Source of the DNA: Strigamia acuminata
Taxonomy: Eukaryota > Arthropoda > Chilopoda > Geophilomorpha > Linotaeniidae
DNA: 64,000 nt
Direction: 5' to 3'
Assembly (NCBI GenBank): GCA_949358305.1
Contig: OX442323.1
Span: 8,742,001 to 8,806,000, forward strand
Position 1 is the first letter of the stretch, and each line of letters starts with the position of its first letter. The notes under the pieces are model-generated. The model was not told the origin of the DNA, made no database searches, and saw only the letters and a list, made by a program, of their open reading frames with translations. The translations under genes were made by a program, and so were the position numbers. This document shows, in pieces, positions 54,777 to 64,000 of the stretch.

Positions 54777-56667
54777 AACCCTCGTCTGAAATGCAGCAAA
54801 CCCTCCGACGATTCGGTCGTCTTCTCAATTCTCATCAATCATGCGCCCATGACGGGCCGAATGTTAATTCACGTTGCGGTGGATGGAATGAGAACGAATC
54901 TCGTTCGTCTAGATTGAGAAAATGTCGCCGACAGTTTGCTGCGATTAATCTCGGGCGCGATACAACGTAATTTGTGTTTTTTACGCGCAATCGCGCACGT
55001 TAGACGTTTGGATTCGTTTGGGCGCAGTGGAATTGCAGCGCCGTTGCCAACAAATTCGCTTGTTTGTGTGTTCGGGATGTAAACAACGTTCGAATAAATT
55101 ATTGCGAAACAAATAGAATTATTATTATTATTATTTTATTATTTTAAGGGTTTTTTTTTCTTAGTCCGATCGGAGTTTGGCCTTCGACCGATCGGTGACC
55201 CAGTTGGCAACTCGCTTTGCCTTTCCTTATCAATATTTATTGAACATTTTCAATTCATTTCCATTAGATTTGCTCGTACGATCCTTTTTTTTCCCTTTGA
55301 AATATAAAATTGAATTTCTCTGATTGTAAAAAAGATGTTAATTAACGCTTGATTTGCTAGAATCTGATTAACTGGACGGAATTAGTGTTTGTGGACATAG
55401 TAAATTGTTGCAAAGAATCGCCGCTGCAATTAACGGCGCTGTCTATGACGTCACATCTGTGTAAACATGTCTGCCAAATTTTAAGCCTCGTTGACTCCAC
55501 CATGATTACATTTTATAATTCGAACGTTTTGTATGTTTTTCGGTTTATTTATTTATTATTTATTTACTGTTTTCATTTTTATTTATTTATTTTTATAGAA
55601 TTTCGAACTGCAGGTGCGTTTTATCGACGATATGAACCTGTTGCTTTCCAGCACGCGTGGGCGAGGTGCGAGCATTAAGGTGAACTACAAAGCGGTTCAA
55701 TGTGAAACTCATTACTGCACTAGTTGCAGCCAAACGGAGACGAACGAGGTACGTAGGCGAAAGGAAAAAGGATCCCCGTGGCGCGTGATGAGTTGCCATT
55801 TTTTCTTCCTCTCGACATAGATCGAAGTGTTCTAAACACGCCTTAATGACTCACACTGCCACTAGGATTTTTTACGGCGCTTTTAAATGGCGAGATTAAA
55901 CAATTCCACTTTTCCACACACAAACATTAATAACTAAGTTTTAATGCACATTCTAAGGTCCCTCGGGAGGATAAAAAAATTTTATAATCACGAAGACATG
56001 AAAAATTCAAGGAAATTTAACTTTTTTATCATCTCCAAAGTCTTCTAAGTGCAGTTAGGCTTAGAATTTTGTATTCATTAAGCCTACAGCGCTCCCTACT
56101 GGGTGAAATACACTCGCGGACGTCCTTGTGTTTATGCAGACGAGCGGGGGAAAATATTGGGGGGTTTGCGAGGTCGCTAATTCATCATTCGTGACCCCTG
56201 GCAACGCTTGACCGCTTAAAGTGACGTGCGTGGGCGTCGAGAGGACGATGGGAAACGTTCTAATGGTCTCGTCATTACAAAGAGCGCCGCAACACGATAA
56301 AGAGATGTCAGTCTTTTGGTTGTGTGTGCCAATCAGGGAGCCACGAGTTTGAATGGAGCCGTCGCTTGGCAACGAGCACTTGACACGAACCCCCAGACCA
56401 CCCTTTCTCATCCTTTTCCTGTTCCTTTTTTATTTCAAAGCTGCAAAACAACGAGTTTGTATGGTTGTGGAAGTCTCTTTTTTGTTGGGTGCTCCTGGTG
56501 AGAGAAATCGGAAGTGTGCATCGGTCTTACTTTATCTTCATTGCGCATCGAGAGATTTATGTTCGAGTGAGATTGCATTTATTTTGAGAAGTGATAATAA
56601 AATGTTTGGTGGGATTTTTCGAGGGGGTTTGGAATGTTTTGATGGAAAATGGAGATTTTAAAAGAAT

Positions 56668-56723
<56 letters not shown>

Positions 56724-59145
56724 GGAAAAAAATTGGAATGTTAGTTATAAGTTTTGGTTTTGTTTGTTTTTTTATTTTTGGTGTTTCACTGGGACTTAAC
56801 AGAGATGTTGCAGCTAATGCTCTTAAGTGTAAGTGCAAGAAGCCCAACTCTGTGCGGAGCTTTTCGTTGCGCTGCACTCGAGTGAGTTTGAATAGGGAAA
56901 AAATAAAATAAAAAATAAAATAAAAAATAAAAAAAAAATTAAAAATTTTTTTTTTTTATAAAAACATTGAAATTTGGTTGTAAAATGATATTTTAGAGTG
57001 ATATTTTATTTTTTAAAAATTGTATTATCTTTCGATCGGTCGAAAATGAAAGAAATTGTGTATGGCAGCGTGTAGCGCTTGCAATGATGTATTTGTAAGA
57101 ACAGCAAGTTGTTCTCATCAATCACGAAAACCCTTCAAAAGCACAAGATTGCTAAGATAGAGAGTAAACACGTTGGATTTGCTGATTGGAATCGCGCACC
57201 TGTCTTTGTGCTCTCAACAATAACGTGATTCATTTTGCACTAAAACAAACAAAAATTATCTCAATTTGAGTTATAGAAACACACATCAAAAATCCTATTG
57301 ATTTAGTCAATCAAATCGATCCACGATTGAAAGGAAATGTCAGAGGCAGAAAAATAATGGAATTTTTTTTATTATCTTAAATATTTTTTTTTAAATATTT
57401 TTTTTATTTTTTATTTTTATGCAAAAAAAACATTTTTTTGTCTTTGGTGTTTGATCGAGTTGTTGACAACATCCAGACGTGCCAAAAACATGTTTTTAGG
57501 GTAATTGTGTACACATGTGTCCTTAATAAGCAAGAATTGGATTATTTCTTTAAAAACTGACGCCATTTTTCATATTTTGTGGATTTTGATATTTTTGAAG
57601 GGGAAAAAATGTAATTTTCACGTTTTTTTTTCGGTTAAATTGTTGAAAACTTAGAAAATATCATAAAACGGAGTGAGCTCAAGGACACAGAGTCCTCTCT
57701 TTTGATCAGTTAGAGCCTAAACGACACAAATCTGTGCGCGCAGCTTCAAAAACAGCAATTTGTTGGCCCTCGACCAAAAATCTTCTTGTGCACACAAAGA
57801 TTCTTCTTTCTCGAGCCCATTTCTATCTAAAAATACTTTATTAAATTAAAAAAAAATGGGGGAAAAAAATAGAAACGAAACAAAAATAGAAACAACTGTT
57901 TCCACAGCCTATAAGCTGAAAAGTTGCGTGTAATTGTTTTACGATTACACGGAATTTGAAAATTTGAAAGTAAATTGGTCATTATTTTGCGGCTGCAGAC
58001 ACAATTTTGGAAATTTAATTTTTTTTTCTATTTAAATGAATGGAAATTGTAAATTGTCTAAATTGCTCAGGAATAACTATAGTCTTTGGGCTTGACCTGC
58101 GTCGAATGGCATTTAGAGTGACTTAATGAAATGATTGCTTGTGGTCTGCGTTTGTCGCTTGTTCCTATACGTCATTCATTTTTTTTTTTTACTAGTTTGG
58201 CATTCGTTCAAGCCGATGGACCCACACAGAAAGACGACATAAATAAAAGGAAAGAGAAAAATTGCTTTTATTTGATTTGCGTAACTATTTAACTGTTTAA
58301 AATTTCAAGGTTTAATTAAAACTAGATTTAATTTGAGGTCAATCCAAATATTTTATTTCTATCACTTTCGCAGGAGTATGAGGATATATTGCTAATTTTT
58401 ACGCATTTTCGCCACGTTTGGGTTTGGGAATTGTTTTGTATGACATTCCTGACGTGTTGCGTTCCTCGCTGAGCATAAATATGCTTTTTTGTGGATAAAC
58501 TGAGCGTTTAAAAAGAAATTTCAATAAGCCGCATTCCCCGGCACGTGACGAAAATGGAATTTGTCGTGCGTGGATTAAATTAATGAGCCACGAATTCCGC
58601 GCATTTCAAAAGAATAACAAATGTTGTTCCTCCTGCTAAATGATTTGCGTTGCGTCTTGAGTCGCAGCTACACAATACTCTATTATAGCTTGAACTTATG
58701 CTGATTGTAATTTATTTTTATTCATCAGGAAATAAATTGGGTTAAATTTGTTTAATTTTTTTTTTAGACATACATTTCTTACAAACTCGTGCTTTTGATC
58801 AATTTTTCCATTGAAAATAAAAAGTATAAAAATATTTTGCAGCTGACATGAAAAGCATGCATTTTGGTGGAGAAAAAAAAGGAGGGGGAAAAAAAATAAC
58901 GATTTATTTTTCTGTTGTTCGAAATGGAAGCAAAAAGCACCATATGCTTCTTCGTACTATAAACTGTAAACCAATTTTTTTCTGCACTCACAAATTACTC
59001 TTGTTCACTACAGTGTGTTTCGCAAAAACAACTTTTCTTCTTTGAATAGAAAACTACTTGTTATACTCATTAAACATAGACAAAAAGGCGCTAAAATAGT
59101 AATTAAATGTGTTTTATATTTGAAATAACGTCTACACTCACAAGT
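54777..59145. other. Long intergenic region
   Basis: No supported gene. 55593-55750 has an exon-like stretch between TTTTTATAG and a GTACGT donor with C-x2-C in frame, but no flanking exons were found. A lone TGACGTCA is at 55446-55453. A 53-base T run occupies 56670-56722. The rest is AT-rich. Confidence 0.5.
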
Positions 59146-59593
59146 CAGGGCTGGACTGGGAACAAATTTAGTATCGGGAAATCTGGATAGGTCGGGTCAC
59201 GGGAACAAATTTAGTACCGGGAAATCTGGATAGGTCGGGCCACGGGAACAAATTTAGTACCGGGAAATCTGGATAGGTCGGGCCACGGGAACAAATCTAG
59301 TATCGGGAAATCTGGATAGGTCGGGCCATAGGAACAAATTTAGTACCGGGAAATCTGGATACTAGTAGGTCGGGCCACGGGAACAAATTTTGTACCGGGA
59401 AATCTGGGTAGGATGGGCCGTAGGAACAAATTTAGTACCGGGAAATCTGGATAGGTCGGGCCATGGGAACAAATTTTGTACCGGGAAATCTGGAACGGTG
59501 ATCCATCATATTAAAACGTCAAACAAGGACAAGTCCACAATAAAAGGAAAAGAAATTCACAGGGTCACGGGCCACCGGGCCAGTCCAGCACTG
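59146..59593. mobile_element. TIR-bounded minisatellite, hAT-like ends
   Basis: The ends are inverted: CAGGGCTGGACTGG at 59146 and CCAGTCCAGCACTG at 59580-59593 (one mismatch). CAG...CTG termini are typical of hAT elements. No 8-bp target duplication was found. Inside are about eight 43-bp units with the core GGGAACAAATTTAGTACCGG (about 59158-59495). It ends 13 bp from the stop of the gene that follows. Confidence 0.7.
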
Positions 59594-59605
59594 AGTTTGG
59601 TGTTA

Positions 59606-61888
59606 TTATTGTGGGCCATTTGTTGGTGTTTGTGACAATAATGATTTTGCTGCTTGCCATAAATATGGGAATGCTTTCATTAGGCTTGATTTGTCATCTT
59701 GCTTGAGTGTCGGTGGTTGTTGGTTTGTGAAATCCGGTTTGAATTGTGGCTCGGAGTTAGTTATTGGTTTGTTCAGTGATGCTACTGGCGTTGGTAAATG
59801 TGGAGGGGCCGAGGAAGTTGTTGTTTGCACTGCTTGTGGTGGAATCGTTGGTTGTTGTAATTGTGACGGCAGATTTTGTTGCATTTGGTTTTCTGGTTCT
59901 TGTAAAAATTGCTGAAGAATCTGCATCGGGGTTTTGGGTAAAAGTTGTAATTGTTCATTTGGTTGCTGCACAGCTGATGGTTCCTCTGGTAGCTGCTGTA
60001 GCTGTTGTAGCAATTTTTGTATTGGTGATTCTTGCATCGGTGATTGCTGCATTGGTGATTGCTGCACCGGCAATTGTTGCACCGGCAGTTGTTGCACCGG
60101 CAGTTGTTGCACCGGCGATTGTTGCACCGGCGACTGTTGCACCGGCGATTGTTGCACCGGCGATTGTTGCACCGGCGATTTTTGCACCGGCGATACTTGC
60201 ACCGGCGATACTTGCACCGGTGATACTTGCACCGGTGATTCTTGCACCGGTGATTCTTGCACCGGTGATTGTTGCACTGATTGTTGCACCGGTGATAATT
60301 TTTGCTGTAGCTGCTGTAGTAATTTTTCTATTGGTGATTGTTGTGTTGTGGGTTGTTGCACAGCTGATGGTTCCTGCTGTAGCTGCTGTAGCAATTGTTG
60401 TATTGGCGATTGTTGCGTTGGTGCTTGTTGCACTGGCAATTGTTGTATTGGCGATTGCTCTTGTGGTTTTTCGTGTTGTACATGTGGGTGTTGTTGCACA
60501 GCTGATGGTTCCTGCTTTAGCTGCTGTAGCAATTGTTGTATTGGTGATTGTTGCGTTGGTGCTTGTTGCACTGGCAATTGTTGTATTGGCGATTGCTCTT
60601 GTGGTTTTTCGTGTTGTACATGTGGGTGTTGTTGCAATGGCGATTGCTGTTCTTGTTGTAACTGGCCCGGTGAGAGCTGCGGCTTTTCCTGTTGTGACTG
60701 TTGGACTAAAAAGTGTTGTTCTAGCAATTGCTGCAATGTCAACTGCTGCGGTTCCTCTTGATGTTGAGTTTGTTCTGACTGTTGACGTTGAACATACAAT
60801 TGGTGAGGTGGGAATTGCTGCTGCTGAGATATTTGTTGATCTGGTGGTAATTGCTGTTGCCTAATTGGTTGAAATCCTTGATTTTGGTAATGCTGTCGCA
60901 CATTCTGCATGCTGTATGGGTCGTAGGAGGGCAATGGCATGTTATGTTGCTGTCCATCATAGTATTGTACTCCGTAACCCCTTTCTTGTCCCCGAACCGC
61001 TTCTTCCTGGCTCTGAGGCACATAATAATTCATTCTGCTTTGTTTCTGCTCGTCTAATTGCGCTTGTAGCTGCTTTAACTGCATTTCCAGATGCGATTTT
61101 TCTAATTGTGATTGCTCCAACTTGGACTTTGCTGAATCACTGCTCGCTAATGATCCTTGCCTTTTCTCGTTACCCATGCCAAGCACTTTTTCCAACATTG
61201 AAAGTGACTGATCCTCTCGCTTGGTTGTCGATGAAATGTTGTTCGGTGTGGTTAGGGTTAACTTTTCCATCTGCTTATCCAATCTCTGCTTTACGGTTGC
61301 CGCTTGTTTGAGGAGTTTGTCTTTCGCACGCTTTAAAGGAATTTTCTCATCATCATATTCATAATCGTCCACTTTCTTTTGGAGTTTTGACAGTCCAGGG
61401 AAATCATCGGGTACTTCCAGGTAGTCCAACACACCATCCATCAACTGAGTGTCTTGGAACAACTTGAGGAAATCTCCTTTCTTAACGTCATCTATGTGTG
61501 AAAGGAGACGAGCGGCCAGTGAAGGTGGCATATGTTTCATGGCGTAATCCACAATAGCAGTCATGTTAATTCGGTCCAAAATCCCACTCTTTGAGACCAT
61601 GTCCATCCAGCTGTTTGTGTCTGAAGCGTCGCCAAACCCGGACAGAATAGATTTTTGCAGCGTGACAGGTGAAGGTGATGGATTGTCCATGAATACGTTG
61701 ACATGTAAAAACCAGCCAACGCTTACTGCCATCAGGCACAGGAAAGTGAGGATAAAACTGCGGCGTAGAGTCGTTTTCGAACATCCGGGTTCCCGGTTGT
61801 AATTTGTCCAACGGGCACCGTTTGTCGATGTCTTGTCGTATTCATTGAGAAGTTTGTCTAAATCCTCTTGCGGTTCTGGCTTGGGCAT
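59606..61888 (-). CDS. Type II membrane protein with Gln/Pro-rich repeat tail, function unknown
   Basis: One exon, 760 codons plus stop, from the ATG at 61888; the frame is open upstream but without another ATG. Residues 1-45 are charged and polar, 46-70 form one hydrophobic segment ([17 protein letters not shown]), then a Leu/Lys/Asp-rich, partly helical part to about 230 with a coiled-coil-like stretch ([12 protein letters not shown]). From about 300 the sequence is Gln/Pro-rich: two near-identical 50-residue blocks, then about 20 copies of a S-P-V-Q-Q pentamer. The pentamers face the cell exterior or a lumen if the topology is type II. No family recognised. Confidence 0.7.
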   Translation of the reverse strand: MPKPEPQEDLDKLLNEYDKTSTNGARWTNYNREPGCSKTTLRRSFILTFLCLMAVSVGWFLHVNVFMDNPSPSPVTLQKSILSGFGDASDTNSWMDMVSKSGILDRINMTAIVDYAMKHMPPSLAARLLSHIDDVKKGDFLKLFQDTQLMDGVLDYLEVPDDFPGLSKLQKKVDDYEYDDEKIPLKRAKDKLLKQAATVKQRLDKQMEKLTLTTPNNISSTTKREDQSLSMLEKVLGMGNEKRQGSLASSDSAKSKLEQSQLEKSHLEMQLKQLQAQLDEQKQSRMNYYVPQSQEEAVRGQERGYGVQYYDGQQHNMPLPSYDPYSMQNVRQHYQNQGFQPIRQQQLPPDQQISQQQQFPPHQLYVQRQQSEQTQHQEEPQQLTLQQLLEQHFLVQQSQQEKPQLSPGQLQQEQQSPLQQHPHVQHEKPQEQSPIQQLPVQQAPTQQSPIQQLLQQLKQEPSAVQQHPHVQHEKPQEQSPIQQLPVQQAPTQQSPIQQLLQQLQQEPSAVQQPTTQQSPIEKLLQQLQQKLSPVQQSVQQSPVQESPVQESPVQVSPVQVSPVQVSPVQKSPVQQSPVQQSPVQQSPVQQSPVQQLPVQQLPVQQLPVQQSPMQQSPMQESPIQKLLQQLQQLPEEPSAVQQPNEQLQLLPKTPMQILQQFLQEPENQMQQNLPSQLQQPTIPPQAVQTTTSSAPPHLPTPVASLNKPITNSEPQFKPDFTNQQPPTLKQDDKSSLMKAFPYLWQAAKSLLSQTPTNGPQ
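60060..60300 (-). repeat. 15-bp coding minisatellite (S-P-V-Q-Q)
   Basis: About 17-20 copies of a 15-bp unit (TTGCACCGGCGATTG on the forward strand) inside the repeat tail. Third bases vary and a few copies read L-P-V or S-P-M, so the frame is kept. Confidence 0.9.
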
Positions 61889-63126
61889 CGTGCAAAGTGG
61901 AGTTGAGACCTTTCGATATCTGGTGTCTCGGCGGAAATAAAGCTTTTTAATAGGATAGAACAACTACAATGAAATGACGTCATGCAGGTGAACAAGGTGA
62001 ACTAGACAAAGGATTCTTTCAAATTAGATATCAAAGTATGCGAGGTGAATTGATTAAAAATTGAGTAAGAAGTCTATGTGATGGATTAGATTAGAAAGGG
62101 TTTTTTGAGGAGTCGGTGAAAATTGCCGCTTGTTCGGTAACGGTAGCAATGGGAGAGAGAGAGAATTGTTTTTAGTTCTCATCCGTTTTAATAAAGTTGG
62201 TTTGAAATGTTTATTGGGATGGTGGTAGGAGGTAGCAGGTGGTTCATGAAAGAAACAGCATATGTATGTATCTATTTGAACTTCCCATTGCTGGAGCGGA
62301 GGGAGATATGAGTAGGAATTTTGCAATGAAGTCACTAAAGGAGTTTATTTTTAGTTTCTTTGTTTAATAAAAGAATAAAATGTTCTATTTTCAATTTCAT
62401 ATGAATTTGTGTTTGTTGTTCAAGGGTAGAGTCATACTAATTGACAGGAGTTTTATTTATTGTTGAATTTAAGTGAGTAAATGTAGTTTGATTGCTTGCA
62501 TTTTGCTGTAATGCAAATTAAAGCAATATTAAACAAATATGTGCAGAATTGCTGGAATAGAACTTCCTAAATACTAAATAGCAGAAGAAAAGGATCAATA
62601 CTGTGTGGACTCTAGGATTTCAAACATTTTCACATGTTGCCATCTGTTGGTAAATTGGAAAAGTTAAAAATAAAAGTTTATAAATATAAATTGTATTTAT
62701 TTGTTTTTTTAATGAAAAAAAATGTAAGATAAAAAAGAAAAGTAGTTTTTCATAACCCTCAGACAGATGTGAATAAAATATCATCTTTTCTTTGTCCTCT
62801 ACACAAATCAACAATTTCTTTCTTGTGGAGTAACTTTACATTCAGTTTCGAATTACCCACTTTCACTTCTAAACAATCAAAGGGAAGAATTGAATGTCCT
62901 TTTCTCCTCCAATTTCAAAATTACTTCTTATATCAAATTCGTAATTACTTTACCCATTTTTCCCCCACAAATGTCACATCCTCTTCATTTTCGCAATTTC
63001 CCATAAATGATTCCTGACCCCATTGAAGCATTTAAGGCCAACATTTGTTTAATGTAACTAACGAAGTCTGAACATCAGGAACGAAGCGTACGTTCATCGT
63101 TCATGAGGTTAAATACGGAAACAATA
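61889..63126. other. Intergenic; promoter side of the Gln/Pro-rich gene
   Basis: A CRE (TGACGTCA) is at 61975-61982, 87 bp before the ATG. Otherwise AT-rich, nothing recognised. Confidence 0.5.
61975..61982. promoter_or_regulatory. Consensus CRE upstream of the Gln/Pro-rich gene
   Basis: TGACGTCA, 87 bp before the start codon. Confidence 0.45.
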
Positions 63127-63618
63127 GAGAGTTTGCAGGATGCATTTTCCCCTTACAGTTAAAGACTATACGGTATAAAAATAGTGTAAGGGAAAAATGA
63201 TAAATTAAGTTTTTGTGGGCTGCACTTTTCCCTTATTGCTACACTATTTCAGCCAACTACTGACAGTTAGTAATTTTGGGCCTAAAAATTCAATTTGGGG
63301 GCATAAATGTGCAAATTTCTGCATAAAATTCCATTATTATGCCTATAAAGTATGGTTTTGGGCATAAAATTCAATTTTGGGCCTCACTTATTATTCAATC
63401 TACGTACCTATGACTGTGGTGTGTTTGATCGGGACAACAAAATAATCGCCATTTGCAATGGGCAGAGCTAACAATATAGTGTTCTCAATTCTGATTGGCT
63501 ACGCTATATTTTAATTTAGTGTTGAAAACGATACACCAAAGATTTTTTCCTTACGATATGACACTAAAATAGTGTACCGTGGAGCAAAATAAGGGAAAAA
63601 TGCATCCCGCAAACTCTC
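63127..63618. mobile_element. 492-bp MITE with TA target duplication
   Basis: The ends are inverted repeats of about 50 bp with few mismatches, starting GAGAGTTTGC, with GGATGCATTTT next. TA stands on both sides (63125-63126 and 63619-63620), as in Tc1/mariner-type elements. No coding frame inside. Confidence 0.8.
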
Positions 63619-63890
63619 TAATATCGTACTTTTGTAAAAATACGCTATTCTTGGTGTCTCAGCCGCGGCTACAATTCGAGGGCGACTCTTAATCGGTAAA
63701 ATACGGCATTTAATCTGTAGACTACAGCACTATTTTTGCTAATTATATTTTTAGACATCGGGCAAAACTGGTTGCAAATTTTCTACATTTGAACGACCGA
63801 CAAAGACTCGGTTTATCGCAGTCGAAGAGTCGTTTAGGCTTAAATCTTCTTATTAGGCTTTATCTCTAATGGCTGCCTGAGCTTAGGGTT

Positions 63891-63945
63891 AAGAAGCTCA
63901 CTGAGCTTCTTCAGTCACCTGCTTTCTATAATAGAGATCAGGTGA
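63891..63945. other. Two adjacent hairpins
   Basis: AAGAAGCTCA-C-TGAGCTTCTT (63891-63911) is followed by TCACCTG...CAGGTGA (63915-63945). They may belong to a repeat that runs off the window edge. Confidence 0.6.
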
Positions 63946-64000
63946 AACTTGAGTAAATATCAGGAATTTGATGTTTTCTTTTGACATTCCCTATAAAAGG

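Noticed and set aside
55593..55820. Exon-like frame with C-x2-C
   Set aside because: It has an acceptor and a donor but I found no in-phase neighbour exon within several kb.
59764..60864. 366-codon Val/Ala/Ile-rich and 275-codon Cys/Gly-rich frames on the forward strand
   Set aside because: Antisense shadows of the S-P-V-Q-Q repeat gene; the repeat keeps the other frames open.

Overview
This is animal nuclear DNA. Nearly every gene is split by GT-AG introns, most of them short (about 45-500 bp) and very AT-rich. The conserved proteins (COP9 subunit 3, TMEM11, DHRS7B, USP22/nonstop, RhoGDI, NDUFA6, TELO2, RPS19BP1/AROS, RASD-like GTPases) are metazoan, and tRNA-Leu genes carry introns. An arthropod or other ecdysozoan is my best guess; no feature fixes the taxon. 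All exon models were made by hand from splice sites and reading phase, and remembered human family lengths were used only as a check.

Layout. 1-6150: 3' part of a Ty3/gypsy-type LTR retrotransposon (gag end, -1 frameshift site, complete pol, polypurine tract, 3' LTR). 6146-7834: an NNMT/PNMT-family methyltransferase gene and a broken copy of it. 8958-26364: a dense block of housekeeping genes: RPS19BP1 (+), CSN3 (-) head-to-head with TMEM11 (+), DHRS7B (-) head-to-head with USP22 (+), RhoGDI (-), NDUFA6 (+) convergent with TELO2 (-), then an SDR pseudogene (+). 26617-29554: tRNA-Ala plus a decayed copy, a small cysteine-rich gene with two possible 3' ends, and a 1.1 kb inverted-repeat element between them. 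29749-34215: a mosaic of copied pieces of nearby genes (TELO2, NDUFA6, RhoGDI, USP22) around the first of two intronless LRR genes (32103, 35608). 34391-34965: an LTR related to the first element. 38720 and 53219: two RASD-like small GTPase genes about 14.5 kb apart, each with a consensus CRE upstream. 41401-42163: three intron-containing tRNA-Leu(UAA) genes. 43195-48760: a foldback-type element with a 9-bp target duplication and satellite core, followed by more 20-31 bp AT-rich tandem arrays. 49354-50031: a solo LTR. 59146-61888: a TIR-bounded 43-bp minisatellite, then a type II membrane protein with a Gln/Pro repeat tail. 63127-63618: a MITE with TA target duplication.

The conserved genes are unrelated in function (protein degradation control, mitochondria, chromatin deubiquitination, PIKK stability, Rho cycling); they look like ordinary compact gene neighbours, not a pathway cluster. 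I saw no CRISPR, operon or obvious new defence system. The most unusual structures are the foldback/satellite element, the scrambled local duplication mosaic, the paired LRR genes with an Elongin-BC-box-like N terminus, and the two-ended cysteine-rich gene.
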